This document shows positions 59,168 to 64,000 of a stretch of 64,000 nucleotides of DNA, in pieces; position 1 is the first letter of the stretch; each line of letters begins with the position of its first letter. Source of the DNA: Opitutia bacterium. GTDB lineage: Bacteria > Verrucomicrobiota > Verrucomicrobiia > Opitutales > UBA953. The position numbers and the translations under genes were made by a program. The stretch is from the NCBI GenBank assembly GCA_003569165.1, contig BGOI01000004.1, positions 36,046 through 100,045 on the forward strand, given 5' to 3'. Below the pieces are notes generated by a model that searched no databases, was not told the DNA's origin, and saw nothing but the letters and a program-made list of their open reading frames with translations.

Positions 59168-60665
59168 GTCGCTGCGCGGCCTTCAGGCGCTGCTTCCACG
59201 TGCCGGCCGTCGCGGCGAGCGTGGTCAGTTGCAGGTCGGTCATACGCCAGCCCCAATTGCCCTGAGGATTACCGGGCGTATTGAAGCGGGCCTCGGCTCC
59301 CAGTCCAAGGAGGTCCTGGACGGGGATGAACGCGGCGATGCCCGCCGAAGCCAGCGCGGCCTCGGCGAGCACGATATGCGGGGCTTCCATTGCGCCGAAG
59401 ACCGCTTCGACCCGCGTGCGTTCCTCGGCGGAGGCCTGTGCGTACCAGCCGACGACGGTATCGTTATCGTGCGTACCAGTATAGACGATGCGGTCGGCGG
59501 TGATGTTTGTCGGGAAGTGGGGATTGCCTTCGGGCGGCCCGCCGAAGCCGAACTGTAGCACCGACATGCCGGGTAGGCCCGAGGCCTGGCGGAGTACGTC
59601 GACGCCGGGCGAGAGTAGGCCAAGGTCTTCGGCGACGAGCGGGAGCCCGGCCAGCGCACCGGTGAAGGCGAGCCCTGGGCCGTCGAACCACTGGCCCTCG
59701 CGGGCGTTGGGCGCACCGGCGGGTACGCTCCAGAAATCATGGATGCCGCGGAAGTGGTCGATGCGAATCGCATCGAAGAGTTCGAGGTCGTGATGTACGC
59801 GCGCCTTCCACCAAGCAAAGCCATCGGTGGCATGACGGTCCCAGGCATAAAGCGGATTGCCCCACAGTTGGCCGTCCGCGGCGAAGTAGTCGGGCGGCAC
59901 GCCCGCGACGGCGAGCGGCCGGCCAGCTTGGTCGAGCTGGAAAAGCTCGGGACGCGTCTTGGCATCGCAACCGTCGGCTGAGACGTAGATGGGTTCGTCG
60001 CCGAAGAGTCGGACGCCTTTACGATGAGCGTACGCGCGAAGTGACTGCCACTGTTCGGCGAAGAGGAATTGCAGTACCTCGGCCTCGGCGACGAGATCAG
60101 CCGGGGCTTCATCGATCGTCCATCGGTCGGGCGCGGTGAAGCCATTCGCTTCGCGCAAGGCGGAGAATCGACACCAGGCATCCAGCCAGCCAGCGTGCTT
60201 TACTCGGAAGCGGCCGAAGGCGGCGTTCTGCTTCAGGATTGCGGCGCCGCGGCGGGCGGCGAGCTGCAGCGTCGGGCGCAGGTGGTTCCAGAGACGACCG
60301 TAGTCGGTCCGCCCATCGCTGCCGCGCCGGAGTGAAGCGATTTCCTCGGCCGAGAGCAGTTTGCGCTCACCGAGGTCTGTAAGGTCGAGGAGGTAGGGGT
60401 TGCCGGCGAAGACGGAGAGCGCTTGGTAGGGCGAGTCGCCATAGCCGGTGGGGCCGAGTGGACAGACCTGCCACCACGAGAAACCGGCGGTGGCGATGAT
60501 GTCGACGAAGCGACGGGCTTCAGCACCGAGCGAGCCAACGGGACCGTCTCCAGGTAAGGCCGTTGGATGAAGCAGCACGCCGGCGCACCGGTGTGGGAAC
60601 GCGTGGCAGGAAAAAACTTTAGCTATTTTTGTTTCGGCCGCTGGGGCGCCTTGAGAGGCGCTCAT
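59157..60665 (-). CDS. malQ: 4-alpha-glucanotransferase (amylomaltase, GH77)
   Basis: The 502-residue product has the GH77 start AGVLLHPTALPGDGPVGSLG (about 28-47), the catalytic nucleophile in AIRIDHFRG (about 303), the acid/base region AEDLGLLSP (about 347), and THDNDT (about 402). It transfers maltodextrin segments between glucans. It starts just after the SurA-like gene, with one base between stop and start, so it is co-transcribed with mfd and surA; this combination is not a functional link that I know. The first 30 residues are Ala/Ser-rich and not family-typical, so a later start is possible. Confidence 0.94.
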
Positions 60666-60666
60666 C

Positions 60667-61715
60667 TCATTGGGGCTGGGCTTGGACGTGGTGCTTCGCG
60701 CGGAGGTCCTCGAGCCAGCGCTTGACGGCGATGTTCATGTTAATCTGCCGGACCTTATTTTCGATCGCCACCATCACTTCCGGGTCATTCACGTCGCTGA
60801 AGCCCTTGGGGCGGGTCGCTTCCTGGCTGACGATGACGTAGATGGGAGTGGATCCGACGTCGAACTTCAAGGGATCGGAAACCTCGCCGACCTTCATTGC
60901 CCTGAGCTTGGCCGTGACAACCTCGTTGAGGTCTTCGAGGTCACGCCAGCCGGCGTCGCCGCCTTTGCTGGCGTAATCGTCGGTGCTCACGCGCATGGCG
61001 ACGTCGGCGAATGTGGGCGTGCCGGTGATGGGCTTGCCGGTGACCTTAAAGCGTTCGAGTGTGGCGGTAATCTTCTCGGGGTGGCGGAGCGCGTCAGCGA
61101 AAGCGGCGGCCCGCGCGGCGGCCTCCTCAGGTTTCTCCGCGGCCCCTTGGGTGATCGTGATCTGTCTTAGCTTGGCCTGTTCCTTCCGGACGAAGTCAGC
61201 CTTGTTCTTCTCGTAGTACTCCAGGATTTTTCCGGGGTTCACGTCCCAGGCGGCACGGCGGATCTGGCTGACCATGTAATCGAAGATGATACTGTCTTCG
61301 ATGCGCTTGCGGTGGGCGAGCGGCGTCGTGCCGGCGGCACGGAGCGAGGCCACGAATCGATTGCGGTCGCCATTAAAGTCGCGACGGATGGTGTCCTCGA
61401 TGTTTGCGTCGATGTAGGAGGCGGGCAGACCCGAAGTGCTGGCTCGGAATTCAGCGATGACGAGCAGGCGGTCGGCGATGGAGTTGAGCACCTCCTCCTC
61501 GGCGTTGAGGATGGCTTTTTGAGCTCGGCGTCATTCTTAGCGCCGGCGCGCAGCTGGCTCATGTTTGGGTCTATTTGGCGGCGGATATCGGAAAGGGTGA
61601 TGCCGGTGCCGTCGGCGGTCGCGACGATACGGTCGTTTTGCAACTCCGGCCCTCGTTGGGCGGATGTGGCGGCCGTGGTCAGGACGAACAGGCTGGAGAA
61701 CAGGATGGATTTCAT
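60667..61715 (-). CDS. SurA/PpiC-like periplasmic chaperone-isomerase (apparent frameshift near 61516-61520)
   Basis: The ATG at 61715 starts a signal peptide ([19 protein letters not shown]) and an N-terminal chaperone helix region. The frame is lost at a run of five T bases (61516-61520, plus strand); a sixth joins DAELKKAILNAEEEVL in the next frame. The rest is a long helical domain followed by a single parvulin-type domain containing SKGGDAGWRDL. The corrected product is about 349 residues. It would help outer-membrane proteins fold. The gene starts by overlapping the mfd stop (ATGA at 61712-61715). One parvulin domain rather than two sets it apart from E. coli SurA. Confidence 0.83.
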
Positions 61716-64000
61716 CGATCGGTAGGAGCGGGCAGTCTTGTGAGGAAGCCTCGGATTTCCTTCAGTTTCCGCAGGGGGTCTCGCACGGTCAAGCGGGGAA
61801 ACCGGTTGCCGACGAGAATAGGCTCGGGCGCGCGGCCGGCGGCGACAAACAAGCAGCGGATGACGGCCCCGTCGGTCGTCACCGAAATGACACTTTTCTC
61901 CTCCGCCAGGCAACGGATCTCCGCAAGGCTGAGCAGGGCCTCCGCTTCGGGCGGGAGTTTACCGTAGCGGTCCTTGAGCGAGGCCCTGAGCTCCGTGATT
62001 TCGGCTGCATCCAGCGCGAGGGCGATGCGACGGAAGGCCTCGATGCGCAGGCGGGTCTCCGGAATCCAGTCCGAGGGCAGGGTGGCGGTCAGTAAGGGGA
62101 CTTCGCCATCGCTGCTGTTCGTCTGTTCGGTGCCCAGCGCGGCCTGGGTGTGATCGATGAAGTCCAGTTGCACTTCGCACGGTCGATGACGGCGCCTTTG
62201 TCGCCGCGGAGCTTGGCTACGCTGCGGCGCAGGAGTTGGCAGTAGAGGTCGAAGCCGACGGTGGCGACGTGGCCGCTCTGCGCCGCGCCAAGGATGTTGC
62301 CGGCGCCCCGAAGCTCGAGGTCGCGCATGGCGATCCGGAAACCGGCGCCGAGCTGGTTATGTTGCCGGATGGCGGACAGGCGGCGATGCGCCGTGCCGAC
62401 GAGCGCGGCGTGGCGATGCAGGAAGAGGTAGGCGTAGGCCTGACGATTGAAGCGGCCGACGCGACCACGCAGCTGGTAGAGCTGCGCGAGGCCGAAGCGA
62501 TCGGCACCCTCGATGATCAGGTGTTGCAGTTCGGGATGTCGAGGACGGTCTCGATGATGGTCGTGCAGACGAGCACGTCGTACTCGCCGGCGACGAACGC
62601 CGACATAACTTCCTCGAGCTGCCCAGCGGGCATCTGGCCATGGCCGACGATGATGCGTGCCTTGGGAGCAACGCGGCGAGGCGTTCGGCTGACGGCCTGG
62701 ATGGTCTCGACGCGGTTGTGGAGGTAGAAGAGCTGGCCACCGCGGGCGAGGCTCGGCCTTCACGGCGTCGCGCACGAGCTTCTCGTCGTAACTGCGCACG
62801 ATGGTGCGGATGGGCAGGCGCTCGCGTGGCGGAGTCTCGATGACGCTGAGGTCGCGCGCACCGACGAGCGCGAGGTAGAGTCGCGCGGGATGGGCGTGGC
62901 GCTCATGGCGAGAGACGTCGACCTCGGTGCGCATCTGCTTGAGTCGCTCCTTGTGACGCACGCCGAAGCGGTGTTCTTCGTCAATGATGACGAGGCCAAG
63001 TTTGCCGAAGCTCGTGCCGTCGGAGAGCAGGGCGTGTGTGCCGACGACGATGTCGACCGTGCCGGCCGCAGCCCGCGCCCGGACATCGGCCTTCTGCTTG
63101 GCGGTGCGGTAGATGCTGAGGAGTTCAACGGAGACGGGCCAGCGGGAGAGGCGGTCCTTGAAGCTTCGAAGTGCTGCTGCGCAAGGACGGTCGTCGGCGC
63201 GAGGATTGCGACCTGGCGTCCGCCGAGCACGCATTTGAAGGCCGCACGCAGGGCGACCTCGGTCTTGCCGAAGCCGACGTCGCCGCTGATGAGTCGGTCC
63301 ATCGGCGCGGGCCGTTCCATGTCGGCTTTCACGTCGATGATCGCGCGCGTTTGGTCGGGAGTCTCGCGGTGCGGAAGGAGCGCTCGAACTCGCCCATCAG
63401 GCGTTGTCCAGGTCCTTGGGGTGCGTGATGCCAGGCTGGTCGAGCGGGCGGGCCCTGCATGGCCAGCAGCTGCGCCGCGAGGTCGGCGGTCGCTTTCTCC
63501 GCGGCCTTGCGTGATTTCTCCCAGCCGCCCCCGCCGAGTTTGGAGAGCTTCGGGTGCGCGCGACCGATGCCGATGTAGCGCGTAAGGAGATGCGACTCCC
63601 GCACGGGGAGGTGGAGCATCGACTTCTCTGCGAATTCGAGTCCGACGAAATCCTCGGTACGTCCGTTATGCTCGTGGGCTTTGATGCCGCGAAAGAGACA
63701 GACGCCTTGCGTCACGTGCACGAGCGCGTCGCCATCGACGAGTTCACCGAAGTCGAGAGCGCGCCCGACGGCGGCGCGGATGGCGGTGCGACGGCGCGCA
63801 GGACGGCGAGCGGACGTTTGCGGTCGGCCGAAGAGCTCGCGCTCGGGTAAGTAGAAGTAGGCCGTCTTGAGGAGTCCAGGCAGCTTACCGGGCGCAATGA
63901 CTATGCCGCCGCCGAAACGGCCGTGGGTGACGCGTGGTGCGAAGCCACGGATTTTGGCCGCCAGCAACGTCGGCGTTAAGGCGGTCGACGGAGCCGTCGG
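61712..64000 (-). CDS. mfd: Transcription-repair coupling factor Mfd (5' part beyond edge; several frame breaks)
   Basis: About the last 760 codons of mfd run from the right edge to the stop at 61712. Recognisable in order: [16 protein letters not shown]-polymerase-interaction region, [22 protein letters not shown] (helicase motif I), [13 protein letters not shown] (Ia), [24 protein letters not shown] (II), [42 protein letters not shown] (V-VI), and [12 protein letters not shown]. The frame changes about nine times, near 63450, 63397, 63373, 63163, 62912, 62881, 62751, 62520 and 62172, each by one base, and the conserved sequence carries on in the next frame each time. This is best read as consensus error at a contig end. 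Confidence 0.85.

Overview
The window is a gene-dense, GC-rich chromosomal segment that most resembles a member of the Verrucomicrobiota (PVC superphylum), probably an Opitutae-like lineage. This is an inference from gene content: a type III glutamine synthetase, outer-membrane barrel proteins and lipoproteins, an SHD1-like secreted protein, a Gram-negative envelope gene set together with an McsA/McsB/ClpC arginine-phosphorylation set, and mostly non-Shine-Dalgarno starts. No rRNA, CRISPR array, phage or transposase gene was seen. Almost everything is housekeeping.

Layout. 1-10.7 kb: left-edge protoporphyrinogen oxidase, a DUF481-like barrel protein, glnN behind a sigma-54-like promoter, rpsU, smc, an HtrA-family protease and an anchored protein of unknown function. 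10.8-23.7 kb: the transcription/translation block tRNA-Thr, tuf, a degenerate tRNA-Trp, secE, nusG, rplK, rplA, rplJ, rplL, rpoB, rpoC, with terminator-like hairpins after tuf, rplL and rpoC. 23.8-29.0 kb: an exopolysaccharide export group (barrel, Wza-like lipoprotein, Wzc-like tyrosine kinase, M48 lipoprotein). 29-37.6 kb: sppA, a conserved protein of unknown function plus membrane partner, a LysR regulator, yggS-recN, a short-chain dehydrogenase and hpf. 37.6-42 kb: an unusual repeat-rich noncoding stretch, mpl, and an nrnA-truB-ribF operon. 42-50 kb: clpC, small genes, a secreted glutathione peroxidase, a secreted FAD oxidoreductase, a thioredoxin-like ferredoxin with an RNase D-like exonuclease, tRNA-Ala and a secreted SHD1-like protein. 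50-57.3 kb: acyl carrier protein and ketosynthase, mcsA-mcsB, and the nusA-infB-rbfA operon behind a leader terminator. 57.5-64 kb: ettA, then malQ, a SurA-like chaperone and mfd on the minus strand, running off the right edge.

Functional links. The tuf-rpoC block, nusA-infB-rbfA, rpsU, hpf and ettA make the window strongly weighted to gene expression. mcsA-mcsB and clpC, about 7 kb apart, together encode a complete phospho-arginine marking and unfolding route. SppA, HtrA, the M48 protein and the SurA-like chaperone serve envelope protein quality control.

Data quality. Several genes contain single-base breaks, five of them in or beside short homopolymers or repeats (Wza-like gene, RNase D-like gene, ketosynthase, mcsB, surA). 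About nine more lie within 1.3 kb of mfd near the right edge. Since the encoded motifs continue perfectly across each break, consensus errors are more likely than pseudogenes. The tRNA-Trp gene has both a deletion and several substitutions and is harder to dismiss. No wholly new multi-gene system stands out. The best leads are the repeat-plus-hairpin noncoding region after hpf, the odd tRNA-Trp, promoters placed for leaderless transcription, the nusA leader terminator and a glycine/tyrosine-rich tail on the Wzc-like kinase.
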